Made by a program: the position numbers and the translations under genes. 64,000 bases of DNA, taken from Triatoma infestans (taxonomy: Eukaryota > Arthropoda > Insecta > Hemiptera > Reduviidae). The notes under the pieces were generated by a model. That model made no database searches. It had not been told where the DNA came from and saw nothing but the letters and a program-made list of their open reading frames with translations. Numbering within the stretch: the first letter of the stretch is position 1; the number at the start of each line of letters is the position of its first letter. The stretch is from the NCBI GenBank assembly GCA_011037195.1, contig JAAEAF010002792.1, forward strand, positions 103,272-167,271, given 5' to 3'. Of the stretch, positions 35,671 through 64,000 are shown piece by piece.

Positions 35671-36489
35671 CTAAAAATAGTTTTATTTAAGCATTAACAT
35701 TCTTAAACACTGCTCTGCGAAAGTGTCAACTTGTCGAAAATGACATTTCACCGGAAATACGAGTCTTGAAGTTCTCCGAGTACAAAAAAAAATATTATAG
35801 CGTCTTTCTGTACGTACATATGTGGGTTGTATAAGTTTTGTAAGTGTTAACAAAATATTTTAAAAATAAAAACTGCAAGATTAAACTTGCCATGCTCGCA
35901 TGGACCAGCTGAAAAGTTACAGTATTTAATACAACAATACTACTAGTAGAAAGTTACTCTCCTAGTGGAGGTAACTATCCAAAAGTTATTACAGCAATTA
36001 AAGCTCGTTTGGGGATAAAATCTTATAGCTGAGTTCTATCTTAAACTGTTCGGTATAGTTCTAAATAATAGTAATGATTCAGAACTGTTATATAATAAGT
36101 TAAAGTTATGTAAGTAGTATAGCATCAACTCTAATTTCAGCGGCGAAATGTGAAGAGTGGTGGTCATCTTTTGTGGCAATTCTAAGCAAGGGCTCCAGAA
36201 TGTTTCAAAATAAGGAACAAACATTTTCTGTTCTCAAGTCCAAGAAGTGCTATTACATATGTTTAAGAGCAGTTAATAATATAATAATTAGTGTCATGCC
36301 AATGTTATCTGCATTTTATATGGCAAAAAAAATTTCATTATTTTACGCAGGGAAGCCTATGGTCCTATTACAAACCTTACGAGAATCCAATGAGTTTTAA
36401 TTCAAACAGATCCAATTCGGAATAATTCAATGAGCACTAAACGTTTATAAACAGCACCTTTTTTGAAAGTATAGTTTTGTAGAAATGGA

Positions 36490-36660
36490 CTACTGGAAAA
36501 ATCGGCAGGGAAATCCAGAAAAGATAGAGTAAGGAACGCGGACATCAGAAATGAGCTACAGCTAAACGACGAATTAGAACAACTGGAATGGTGACTGAAA
36601 AGGATGGATGATGACCGAATACCGAAAGCAGTGAGTGGTCCCTATGACAGGGTAGTCCAA
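36490..36660 (+). mobile_element. LINE reverse transcriptase tail fragment
   Basis: Reads KDRVRNADIRNELQLNDELE, then a stop and KRMDDDRIPKAV, the conserved tail (RNxDIRxEL ... RMDDxRIPK) of CR1/RTE-type polymerases. Confidence 0.65.
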
Positions 36661-36799
36661 ATTTAAAAGCCTATAAGCTCAATGACGACTCTATGACACG
36701 GCGAGGAAGCGCCACTATTCAATAAGTGCTGCCAGGGTTTGGGTAGAGAGGACTCATTACTCGGTTGGAAGACAATCTTTCTAGGCACGGGCTACCCAA

Positions 36800-36905
36800 A
36801 TTATAGTCCCTGGTCAAGCGTGTTGTTTCATGCGACAAGTTTCACAGTAACCAATAAGTGGAAACAAATGTTCACAACTTCATGATAAAGAACTTTTACT
36901 ACCGG
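36800..36905 (+). mobile_element. Mariner transposase scrap, second copy
   Basis: Closely matches 38605-38700 (catgcgacaagtttcacagt, then cttcatgataaagaactttt), coding CDKFHSNQ-type sequence near the C-terminus of a mariner transposase. Confidence 0.65.
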
Positions 36906-37760
36906 CATAAAAAAACTCGGAGAGAAATGGGACAAATGTGGAAAATTGATGTTTAAATTAAGCATCAATGAAATATGGCATCAGTTTCTAGAAAATAAAA
37001 ATGTATCAATTCCTACAAAAATAAACATTTTCAAAACCGGTAAACAGATCCACAATGTGCTATAGCTGTCAAGTATGGGGCGATCAGAGGTACGAGCAGA
37101 TAGAAAAACTTTGATACTTCTTTATTAAAGACTGATTTAAGTGTTTAGTTAATGCACCATCATCCTTCATTCATTTTGAGACCAAATTTCCACCCATTTT
37201 CCTCTACACCATTAAGTTGCACTTCGGAAATTTAATAAGCCAAACATAACTGTTGCTTATATTGATTTTTAATTAAGTTTTTACAACTTTCACAAAATAG
37301 ACTTTAAGACTTTAGCTTTCAAATTATAAAAAAAAGAACTTTTTTAGCATAAACAAATACAAAATTTAGCTCAAACTGTAACGAAGATTTTAATGTATAC
37401 ATAATAATTACTTGTGAAAAAGTAGTTTTAATGGACTCAGAAAATGCCTGCAAGATCAAATTCAAGGATTTATACAAGGATTAAACTTGCCAGCCACTTT
37501 TATACAAGAATTAAAACGAATAATACATCTCCAATTTATAAATATTTTTCAGTATAATTAACAAGGTAAATCTTATCCGTATGAGCAACCTTTGCAAACT
37601 GTAAGATGGATTTTCAAGCTCAGAGGAGTTCTCTTAAATTTAAATATTAGGGTTTATTGTGTAGCTCATGTAAACTGCAGGAGAATAAGAAGCTGTTCCA
37701 TTTTTTGTTGGTCTGTCCCATTATGGGAGAATTCCGCATGAGGTGGCTTATCGTCCATTC
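36905..37760 (+). mobile_element. LINE fragment: thumb and C-terminal zinc motif
   Basis: Near 37060 it reads YSCQVWGDQRYEQIEKL, then IHFETKFPPIFLYTIKLHFG, then near 37670 CSSCKLQENKKLFHFLLVCP. These are the RT thumb and the Cx2C...HxnC motif typical of a LINE C-terminus. Frames are broken. Confidence 0.65.
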
Positions 37761-37864
37761 TTTTAGCATACAATAGAATTATTGACTTTTAAAACCTGAA
37801 TGTTGTTGGTCAATTATTGCAGATCAGCTTTTGCTTACAGGGCAATGCTAATTAAGAAATTTAA

Positions 37865-38060
37865 TTCTTCATAAGAAATAATAAATAAATAAAAAATAAA
37901 AATAGGTTAGAATAGATATTAAATGATTAAATATACAGATATATCTCCATAAATAAATGATAAATATTAAAAAATAAATAAGTAGGTAATAAAAAAACAA
38001 TTAATAATTATAATAAATAAGTACATTATTTTCTTAATAATTATGGAAGGTTTAATTTTT
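37865..38060. repeat. AT-rich low-complexity block of AAATAAATA-type units
   Basis: Irregular runs of ataaataaataaaaaataa, with no coding sign. Confidence 0.7.
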
Positions 38061-38404
38061 ATTATTTGTTCAAAGATTGGTTATATCTCATTTTGTTTTA
38101 TTTAACCTATTGATATTTTAATTTTTAAGCTTTTTTGTCGGAAATTAATTATGAAAATTATAATGATATAATTATTTTGACACTGCACACCTCCCTCCTA
38201 ATGGTCGATGACCAAGAGTTTGTCTTTATTGTAATTTTGACGAGAGTTTCTTTTATTTTATTTGTAACGTCATTTTCTTCACTCAAAAGTTGTTTTATAA
38301 AAATAGTTAAATAAAGACTACTTTTTCTTCTTATCTTAAGCAATACGGTGTAGATTGTATGATCATATGAACTTCTATAAGTGTTTTGATCAATTGAAAA
38401 CTGG

Positions 38405-38720
38405 CCGAAAAGTGTATCCAGATTTAAGTGCGAGGCGTGGTTTGTAGGACGAAAGGGATCTTACTTCACGACAAGGCTCGCACCAGCTACAATCACACTC
38501 CAACTATTGAAGAATTACATAAAGCAGGCTTGCAAGTCCTGCGACTTCGACCTCACAGCCCGGATCTCGCATCGTCAGATTCCTTTCTGATTGGTTCCCT
38601 CAAGCGGTCAGTTTCGTGCGACAAGTTTCACAGTAACCAACAAATGTAAACAAATTTTCACAACTTCATGATAAAGAACTTTTACTGCCAGCATAGGCAA
38701 AATATGGAAATGTATTCGGG
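38405..38720 (+). mobile_element. Mariner transposase fragment
   Basis: Reads GILLHDKARTSYNHTPTIEE and then RPHSPDLASSDSFLIGSLKR. In mariner proteins these are the HDNARPH block with the second catalytic Asp and the SPDLAPSDYHLF block with the third. The second Asp is kept; Asn became Lys next to it. It is 5' truncated and has a stop after QQM. Confidence 0.78.
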
Positions 38721-39489
38721 TATTATGTCCCGGAAGAAATGGTGAGATTCATTACAGCGCATTAGAACTGTAAGCATCTGCTCTTTACTTACTGAATGAC
38801 TCGCATGATCATGAGTGATGGCAACTGAATTTTAATTGTTGGAACTTAGGGCATGCGCGCTACCTCACCGGGACTGCATACAATAGAACACCCGGCAAGT
38901 TAGAGTTAAGTCAAACAAATCCCCCAGAGCCTCCCTAAACTCAATTTTTTTCGGAAAATGATATCAATTAAAAGTGAATGCGACCTAGCATTCCATGATT
39001 AAAGTAGAAAATCGTTGAAGCAATCAATATTCGAGGAAATCCCGAATAACAATCAATTTTGCTGGGAAAATGTTTCAAATAATAGCACAGCCATCGGTCT
39101 AAAGGGCAAACATATGTTGTGCAACACAAGTTCTACTTACAAGGTAGAAAAAACACTTTTCGTTTTTGTTAACAAATTAGTATATTCACAATTATTAGAA
39201 GCCGAAACTACATTAGGGATGGAACATTGGGAACGGGATGCACTAAATCTTCATTTGAGGTAAATAGATGGTTGCCTGTAGATTACCAATAAACTGTGCA
39301 AAAAATATGATGAGAAAAATATTTTGGCACCCAATCCGGCAGAAATTAGCCAAATTAACTGCAATTAGGAAAAATTATGACTGTAGGTTAAAATAGAGAA
39401 CCTTTTAAACAGTATAATTAATAACACTGACTTACTATACTGGTAACAAAATAAAATTAATATTTTTCAAACAAAAATACATCTACTAT

Positions 39490-40830
39490 ACAGGGTGTTG
39501 CAACTGCAATGCGACACCCCTTATCTTGAAAACAAAAAGTAATTTTCGTATTTTTTTTTGTAACCATCGTAATTTTGTCTGAAATTTTCAAATACATATG
39601 ACATCAGAATTGCTTTAAGTGCTTCAAAATGTGGATCCCGGCTTCCCGGACTCTCTTATTTTAAATGGAATATAGTTTTTTTTTATGCAAATTAAAACTA
39701 AATTATTTTTCATGAAAAATGATACCCAATTCGATATGATTGGATTAATATTACGCATTCATTTGAATTGAATGAAGTTTTCTTTCTCTCTCCTTCCTCT
39801 ATTGACACACGTTTTGTTTGTTTTTTCTACTTAGTTTGTAAACAAACTTATTAGAAGTCAAAAAAAAGAAGAAATTTAATAAAGTAAATGAATGATTGTA
39901 CAATATCTTCAAGAGTTCTTACATATTCAAATTCAGATAAAATCCATATTTACTTCACCTTTTGTACTTAATGTTTCTACATATTTTATTTACTATTTTT
40001 TGTAGTTAATTATTCCTTTTCATTGTTCCTGACTCTTATTTAGTAGTAAGATTTACAAAAGATACAATTTGACATGTAACAAAAACTTATAATTTTACTA
40101 GTTATAGACTGCATCCCTTACAAGGATTAAGTAGATGATTATGTCCGTCGTTTATTTTTTCTTTTTTTAGCAAATAGGGATATTTTGATTCTGAAATAGC
40201 AGATATTTTTATGGACTGATGAATCTAAACTCACCAAAGACGGTGTTATTTATAGATAAAATTTTAGAACATGGACGCAAGATGAACCCTACGATTGATG
40301 AACCCTACAAGACATCTGGAGATCTTTCTCTCAATGGTTGGTGTGGCTGATTGGAAATCGCCTTATTGAACCATATTTGTTTTAAAAAATTTAAACAATT
40401 TACCTGGTGATTTCATTCTCAATTTTTTGAGTACACGCTGCCTATTCTTCTAGAGCATTTACCACTACATGTTCGCTATTGCATGCGGTTTCAATTAGAC
40501 GGATGTCCTGCTCACAATTCGCGAAATGTAATCCCATACTTAAATCGCCAATTTACTAAAGGTGGCTCGGTAATCGTGATCCAATTTTTTGACCTGCATA
40601 GTCGTCCGATTTAACCCAAATAGATTATTTCCTATGGTTTACTTAAAAAACTGCGTGTATAGTGGCCTATATGCAATTTCAACACGATTTCTCTACGGCA
40701 AATTTCACAATTTGAATTACATTTTCTTTAAACTTAGATTTTTTTTTTGTTTACTAAAAACCGTATCTTTAATGCAACTACATGACAGCGTCCAGAAACT
40801 CTGTGGGTGTGCAATTTAGATATGAACCTC
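39490..40830 (+). mobile_element. Mariner/IS630-type DNA transposon, decayed
   Basis: Begins acagggtgttgcaactgcaa like a terminal repeat. Decayed transposase: WTDESKLTKDGVIYR near 40215 (first Asp), IGNRLIEPYLF near 40350, DGCPAHNSRN near 40500 (second Asp) and DLTQIDYFLWF near 40610 (third). It has several stops. The right end is replaced by a copy of the 0.9-kb repeat. Related to the element at 17466-18532. Confidence 0.75.
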
Positions 40831-40859
40831 ACGTCTCAGCTCCTGAGAACACACCACAA

Positions 40860-41465
40860 ATGGTTTACCAGAAAAATGTTTCAAATCAAAGATAGGTTTA
40901 TCTTTGTAGCTAGCATGCCAAGATTAAAGAAATCGTCGGGCACTTTCCAAGAAAATTCCCAAAACTTGGAAACTTATTTGTAAATTCGCACTTCCGGTTG
41001 GCTGATTTTTTAAATTTGGATTCTGGCAATGCTTGTAATGTATGTTAATATTATATAGATAGCAGAATCACTAATTGTACTGAAGTGGCACTTTTGAGGG
41101 ACTTATGGTTGCCTTCCCCCAAAAAACCATTTTTTTAAAAAAGCAGTACATGTTTGTGTGTTTAGATAGTATGCCAAATTTTAAGAAAAACGCTGGAGCC
41201 AATTTCGAGAAATCCCGAAAAATAGAAAACTGCCTGTTGCACTTCCTGTTGATGAATTTTGTCCAAACCCACTAGTGTTAGATGAGGTAAAGGTACTAAA
41301 CTAGGAATATCAAATTTGAGCTTCCTCCAGTTTTTAGTTTTTGATATATTTTCACACTCAGATTATTCACTATAAACATTTCTTTTTGATTTAGAGGTGT
41401 ATGTATTTCTGGTGAAAACTTAATGTCGAAAACTTGACACGATCGCAATACTTCCTCTTACAACA
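40860..41465 (+). repeat. 0.9-kb repeat family, right part
   Basis: Contains cttccggttggctgattttt, then the end motif acacgatcgcaatacttcct followed by the palindrome CTCTTACaacaATAAGAG. Confidence 0.7.
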
Positions 41466-42739
41466 ATAAGAGAAATAAAAAGGAAATTGTAGACGTAAAA
41501 TTGTTTGATTGGGAAATAATACCTGATTATGAGCCAACTGCCAGAAAAAGCACATGATCATCGCGTTCATCCTGAACTATATTTCATCTGAATAAAAACT
41601 TAATGTTGAAGAACTGGTGTGTGTAGCTAACTCACGCACAATCTGTAACTTTGATCGGCAAATAAACATGAGTTCATGTGGTATATCCGACACATACAAT
41701 TTCCTCGATATCGCACGTTTAACTGTGCTATCAGTTCAGCCTGTCTTATCTCGATGAAAGTATCTTACATAGATTTTCGAGATGTAATGCCCAATGCTGG
41801 ATATTTAACTATATTTTGTATACATTATTCTACAATATTATTATGAATTTATCACTGCAATTTCATTGAAACTAATGTTCCCTCGATAAATACGTTTTAA
41901 AGACAGATTGCTTAGGTTGTGAGGAAATTAGGTTCAGGACCTTTGGTCGGAATAGCATGTTTGTGGAAGAACTTAGGCTATTTCTCTTTAAGGTTATTGA
42001 CCGATTTAAGACTGCGGTGAATCTTAGATGGTTTAGACCCGGGTCTGGATTTTTGTTCTAGACCTAGTTTGTTGTTGTTTTTCTTTGGGGTAGCTATATG
42101 GGCGAAGTGGGGCTTTGGATAGCGTAGCGTTTGGTTCCTCCCCACACAGAATAATAATAAATTACTTTTTATTAACCTACATAGTAATTTTGAAGCACAT
42201 TTAATCCCAATTTGTTAATTTTTTAATCAATACCTTTCATTGCCTTAATTGATCATTTTGAACCACTTTCACTAAAATTATTCTTGTTTGAAGAAGAACA
42301 AACATTTTCACAGCTGCTTTATATGATACTTATTTTGTGCAGTGACAACGGTCCTAACCAATTTGCTGCTAGGCCTCCAACTCTATAATCGTCCATTTGA
42401 CTATTCCAAATGTAATAAGAGCAATGGAATACCAAAGGTATGTATTGCTCTGACAGGTTCCTTCTGCGCAAACGACCTCATGGAATTGCCTGAAGATAAT
42501 GACGAAACTAACCTAACCTATATGATTTTTCAAGCCTATTCCCTTGTATTAACCTATAATTAATAATCTAATTTGAAATTTAGTCGCGCAAATTTTGTTC
42601 CATATCTTTTGTGTTAAGTAAATTGATTTTAAAAGGATGGATGGTTTGAACAGGGGCGGCTCGCGTTTCCAACATATCTCTTAATATACTGATAAATAAC
42701 CTTTAAGTGATATATGATGTTTCAACTTGTACTTTAGTG

Positions 42740-43061
42740 CAGTGGTCTCAAACTCAAATTGTGTGCGAGCCGACTGCACGATCGGAAAGCAGCTGCCGGG
42801 CCGTAATTTTTTTCAACAAAATGAGAGTGAAAATATATAAGTATTTTCTGGCATATAGAGACCAAGACAAAGCCCCCAACCTATTCATTCTATTTCTTTT
42901 TCCTCCAATAGTAGTCGCTCACATAAACTCAGTTCATATATCTGTCACTAAAACTTTAAGCCCCGTATTTGCAACAAATACACAATTGAAATCTATTCGC
43001 GGCCCGTTTAAAATTCCTCGGGGGCTTATGCGGCCCGCGGGCCGCCAGTTCAACACCATAG
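42740..43061. mobile_element. hAT-type MITE, 322 bp
   Basis: The left end CAGTGGTCTCAAACT and the right end (reversed) CTATGGTGTTGAACTGGCGG form the terminal repeats, with the GCGGCCCGCGGGCCGC block typical of some hAT families. The flanks ctttagtg (42732-42739) and ttttagtg (43062-43069) are an 8-bp target-site duplication, 7 of 8 identical. The ORF at 42707 runs across it and is not a gene. Confidence 0.8.
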
Positions 43062-43687
43062 TTTTAGTGTTTAATCTTTAAGTAATAATCTGAAATTGTT
43101 GGGTTTTATTTCATTAAAAGAATTGCTATTTTCTTATAATGAGGTAATTCATAACAATCTATGTCTGTCTTTTATTGGCAGCCGTCCGAGTGAAACATGT
43201 ATATTTCTTGGGTGCGACCCGCACACATTTTGTTCTAAAAATTTTCAGCCTTTTTGAGTCCATCTTGCAAATTAGTGATTATATACTATTGATTTTTTGT
43301 TTAGAAAGTTACAACTAAAATATTACAGTTTGCACGATATAATCGATGCGAAAAAATAAATGAAATTAAATGAAGTCCCGATTTAAGATGAAAGTTCAGT
43401 ATTGCTAAAGTGATTATCGAACTTATATCTTTCTTAGTTTAATATTATAATCTGTGAACATTTAAAGCAGTTTTTAATGATAAGAACATATAATATTAAG
43501 GCAATAAAAAAGATTTTGTTTTAACTTTGAATGAAATTTTAACATCCAACAACACTGGCTAAATCAGATGAAATGTTACTAGTGAAGGCCGCTGCATTGT
43601 GCCAGTTGTGTACTCGTTATGCCCTTGAGTTTGGAGTTTCTTACAGGTTCTTTTAATAGCAAACTGTGATTTCTTTAAAAAATAGTT

Positions 43688-61095
<17,408 letters not shown>

Positions 61096-61564
61096 TAACA
61101 TTTTGAATACTTTTGACTGATTGAATCGATCTTAATCAAGCCCAGTATCAGAGAACATTATTTTTTTCTTCAAATTATAGTCCCATAAAAAAGTCCTTTG
61201 CTTGCTGGAAAAGTATTCTTGCTCAGAAGGCTCTGAATACCTAAGGTTGCCACATTTTCCAGGACTCATCGTGGAAACTTACATCACATCTAGTTAAAGG
61301 AAATTCCTATATAAAATGAATTCATGTATAAATTATATTTACAAAATAAAATTTATTTTTTGGTTAGGTCATTTAATAACATCGTAGTACTGAGGGAAAT
61401 GTTTTATTTCTTTTATGACTAGCACTTGCTGAGGAAGGATGAGAATTTGCATGATCAGTTAAATAGCCACGTCTAAATCTTTTGTAATATCTTACTCATT
61501 TTTGTTCTCCTTCAAGCAATCAGTGAATTAGATAGAATCAGCAAAAAGACAAATACTATAGATA

Positions 61565-61690
61565 GCATCTACGATTTTATCCGTCATAGCATGCTAATTT
61601 TGTTGGTTCTGGCCGGTTTCAGATTTCCATCCATCGTCAGAGTAAGGTTTGCAATCAGTTCGTGTAGAGAGATGACTTCAACTAAATCTT
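61565..61690 (-). ncRNA. Hammerhead-like motif, family B
   Basis: Minus strand: CTGACGA (61640-61634), TGGAT-GGAA-ATCT, GAAA, CCGGCC, with the family flanks TCTCTACACGAA and GCATGCTATGACGGATAAAA. The core is intact, stem II weakened. Confidence 0.55.
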
Positions 61691-61796
61691 TATATCACAA
61701 ACGACACTAGTTGAAGATAGCTGTCTTGTCTATCTATGCAACCATTCTGGTATGTTACTAACCAGTAACTCTGCTATTTTGAGTTACAAAAAAATT

Positions 61797-62873
61797 GATA
61801 TTACGAGGGCTATCTTTTTTCAATTTCCGATGCGGCATGAACTAAAGACAAGTGTTAATCACAAATTCGTTTTATTACCAGGAATCAAGTACAATCTAGA
61901 AATTACTCTTCCACACGGTCACCATGAAGATTGAGATATTTTTCATACCTGTGGACGAGTTTTCCAATACCTTCTTCATAGAAGGTTGCCGCCAGCGTGT
62001 TGAGATAAATCTGTACGGTGTCTTGAACCTCTTCCTTGGTTTGGAAACGCTGTCTTCCAGAGCTTTCTTCAGGTGTCTGGGCTGAACGCCGAATGATCGA
62101 ACACTTACTAGCAAGAAGTATTGGGTTACCGCAATAGTGTGTTGTCTTACATTGTCATGAATCAAAACAATGCCAGACGACAGCATGCGTTTCTTCGCGG
62201 TTTCTTTATGACAGTCCAGAATCGAAAGAACAACCCAATTAATGAATACACACACACTCCCCGAACAAACCCAAAAAGTTTAAACAAACGTTCAGCAACA
62301 GGAAGACAATGGCTGCTGTATTCTAGGATCAGAAAGGTGTGTTGCTCATAGAGTTTATGTAGACGGGGACTACGATCACTGCAAACGTGTATTGTCCGAC
62401 ATTAGGTCGCCTGCGGAGAACCATTAAGAACAAAAGGCATGCTTTCGTCTGGAATTGTTTGGATTCATGACAGTCCAAGACCACACACTGCTGCGGTAGG
62501 TAACCCAACAACTTATTGCTCATTTTCACTGGGAAGTGTTCAATCACCCGGCGTTCAGCCCAGACCTAGTGCCAAGGGACTTTCACCTTTTTCGAAGCTG
62601 AAGAAAGCTCTGGGAGAATAGCGCTTCCACACCAAGGAAGAGGTTCAAGACGCTGTACAGACCCATCTCAATACGCTGACGGCAACCTTCTATGAAGAGG
62701 GTATTGGAAAACCCGCCCACAGGTATGAAAAATATCTCAATCTTCACGGTGACCATGTGGAAGAGTAACTTTTAGTTCGTACTTGACTCCTGGTAATAAA
62801 ACGAAATTGTGACTCACACTTTTCTTTATTTTATGCCGCATCAGAGGTTGAAAACAAAATAGCCTTCGTATTT
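61797..62873. mobile_element. Two mariner-like 3' halves fused as an inverted repeat
   Basis: The left arm (about 61797-62180, transposase on minus) and the right arm (about 62440-62873, transposase on plus) mirror each other. Both outer ends are tacgagggctat / atagccttcgta-like terminal repeats, and both carry the coding tail FYEEGIG ... YEKYLNLHGD. The left arm reads GIVLIHDNVRQHT (second catalytic Asp). Both have frameshifts. Confidence 0.78.
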
Positions 62874-63711
62874 TCAAGTTATTCAGTATATAGCGAATTG
62901 CTAAATGTTGCGCCTTTTTTATTCAGTTTTGTCCGCATGACCAATGTATAGACACAGTTTTTCAGTGTATTTTCACTAATGAATTGTAGTAAGCTATTTT
63001 GTGTCACGTTTTTGGGCACGATTAACGGTCTCGTTTTTTGTGTAATGCGATAATATTGCAAATTCTGCTTGACGGATTTTCAAGCGGTTTGCATCATTTG
63101 TCACAGAATTTTCTTGAGAATGGTAGGAGGGGTGAGGGATTTTCTGAATTTATATTCTTAAATATATATGTGTATGTCCGCGTGTGTGTTTGTGCGTGTA
63201 TTTTGTGTGCGGGTGTTCTACGTAGACGAAAATTTCTTATAGTTTTAGCTTTTGCTCTAACTATTATTAAGTCTCAAGGAAGGAGTATTATTGATCATAT
63301 TGGACTGCATGTGACCTAGACCCTTATTTAGCCGCGGACAGCTATATGTTGCGTTGTCGAAATGTTGTTCAGAATAAGAAATAAATGATTCAAAAATACC
63401 TGTTGGCTGGACTTCAACATTGTCCAACTCTACATCTGTTTTAGCTCGAATTGCAACCCTTAAATTGCCTAGACTTGAATGTGTCTGTACTTAAGGCTAT
63501 TAGTTTCGGGTACTTAACAAGACGTTTTTCTGCATTAATTAAATACTCTAGAGGTTAATGATTGATTGATAATTTGCTGTTTTTGAAGAAGTTATTGAAT
63601 GGTTAATTTACCTACTGAAGCTACCTGCTGCCATTCCTTTTCATTTGCACCTCGCACTTCGCAAGGATCATTATCCTCCGTTATTTCTTTTTGTAAAACT
63701 CGTATTACGAG

Positions 63712-64000
63712 GCATGTCCAGTAAGTAAGTGTACTGAATTGTAGGTTACAAAAATTTTTATTTGAACAAAAAAATTACCTGGTTACATTAGTACATATGT
63801 AAGCTATTTTTCGACATAGTCACCATTCCTCTCAATGCAGGTGGTGAACCGGGGTATTAATTTTTTGATGCCTTCCTCGAAATAGTTTCCCGCCAACCCC
63901 TTCGTCCACTTCAGCACCTCCCCTTCACCTCCTCGTCGGTTGAAAACCTTTTTCCACCCATGTGCAGCTTCAGGGAGGTAAAGAGATAGTAATCTGAAGG
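63712..64000 (-). mobile_element. Mariner-like transposon, cut by the window edge
   Basis: The left terminal repeat ttacgaggcatgtccagtaa follows TA. The minus strand codes a transposase C-terminus: DYYLFTSLKLHMGGKRFSTD near the edge, then NYFEEGIKKLIPRFTTCIER and NGDYVEK with stop. The Asp before YYLF would be the third catalytic residue. One frameshift is seen. Confidence 0.78.

Noticed and set aside
42707..43081. 124-codon plus-strand ORF
   Set aside because: It spans the hAT MITE including both terminal repeats; no motif and no codon bias, so a chance ORF.

Overview
This window is animal nuclear DNA, most likely from an insect or a close arthropod. It is AT-rich, its genes are split by long introns, and it is crowded with transposon relics. 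I see no bacterial, organellar or CRISPR-type feature. The order or species cannot be named safely from the sequence. The arthropod call rests on the insect-like Gi alpha protein and on the mix of mariner/IS630-type elements, Penelope-like elements and tRNA-derived SINEs.

Two host genes can be rebuilt exon by exon. (1) A complete G protein alpha-i subunit gene lies on the minus strand (31384 down to 1949). It has seven coding exons and a 355-residue product with every GTPase motif and a C-terminal CGLF tail. Intron 2 is 20.8 kb and intron 6 only 81 bp. (2) The 5' part of an AHCYL/IRBIT-type S-adenosylhomocysteine hydrolase-like gene lies on the plus strand. Three exons are certain (54011-54101, 56892-57038, 60905-61077), two upstream exons are likely (43688-43798 and a 45-nt microexon at 52706-52750), and the rest of the gene lies past the window. 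A third possible host feature is a 295-codon cysteine- and sequon-rich ORF on the minus strand (34783-35670) that I do not recognise.

Region by region: 1-1.1 kb holds a decayed Ty3/gypsy-like pol fragment. 2-10 kb holds the 3' exons of the Gi alpha gene among SINEs and LINE scraps, with two dead partial copies of coding exon 3 flanking the real one. 10-30.6 kb is the giant intron. It contains a 705-bp insertion with a 19-bp direct repeat, a 4.3-kb hAT-like foldback element (with a Penelope GIY-YIG remnant and a mariner-like element nested inside), a perfect 138-bp tandem duplication, and two inverted-repeat elements carrying hammerhead-ribozyme-like cores. 32-43 kb is intergenic repeat debris. 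43.7-61 kb is the AHCYL gene with LINE, SINE and repeat insertions in its introns. 61.8-64 kb holds mariner-like elements, two of them fused as an inverted pair.

The most interesting theme is about ten short motifs matching the hammerhead ribozyme core (CUGANGA, stem II, GAAA, minimal stem III). They fall into four sequence families, often in inverted pairs. One sits about 340 bp downstream of a Penelope GIY-YIG domain, as expected for the terminal repeats of Penelope-like elements. All coordinates were read by eye, so boundaries of decayed repeats are approximate; exon boundaries were checked for reading phase.
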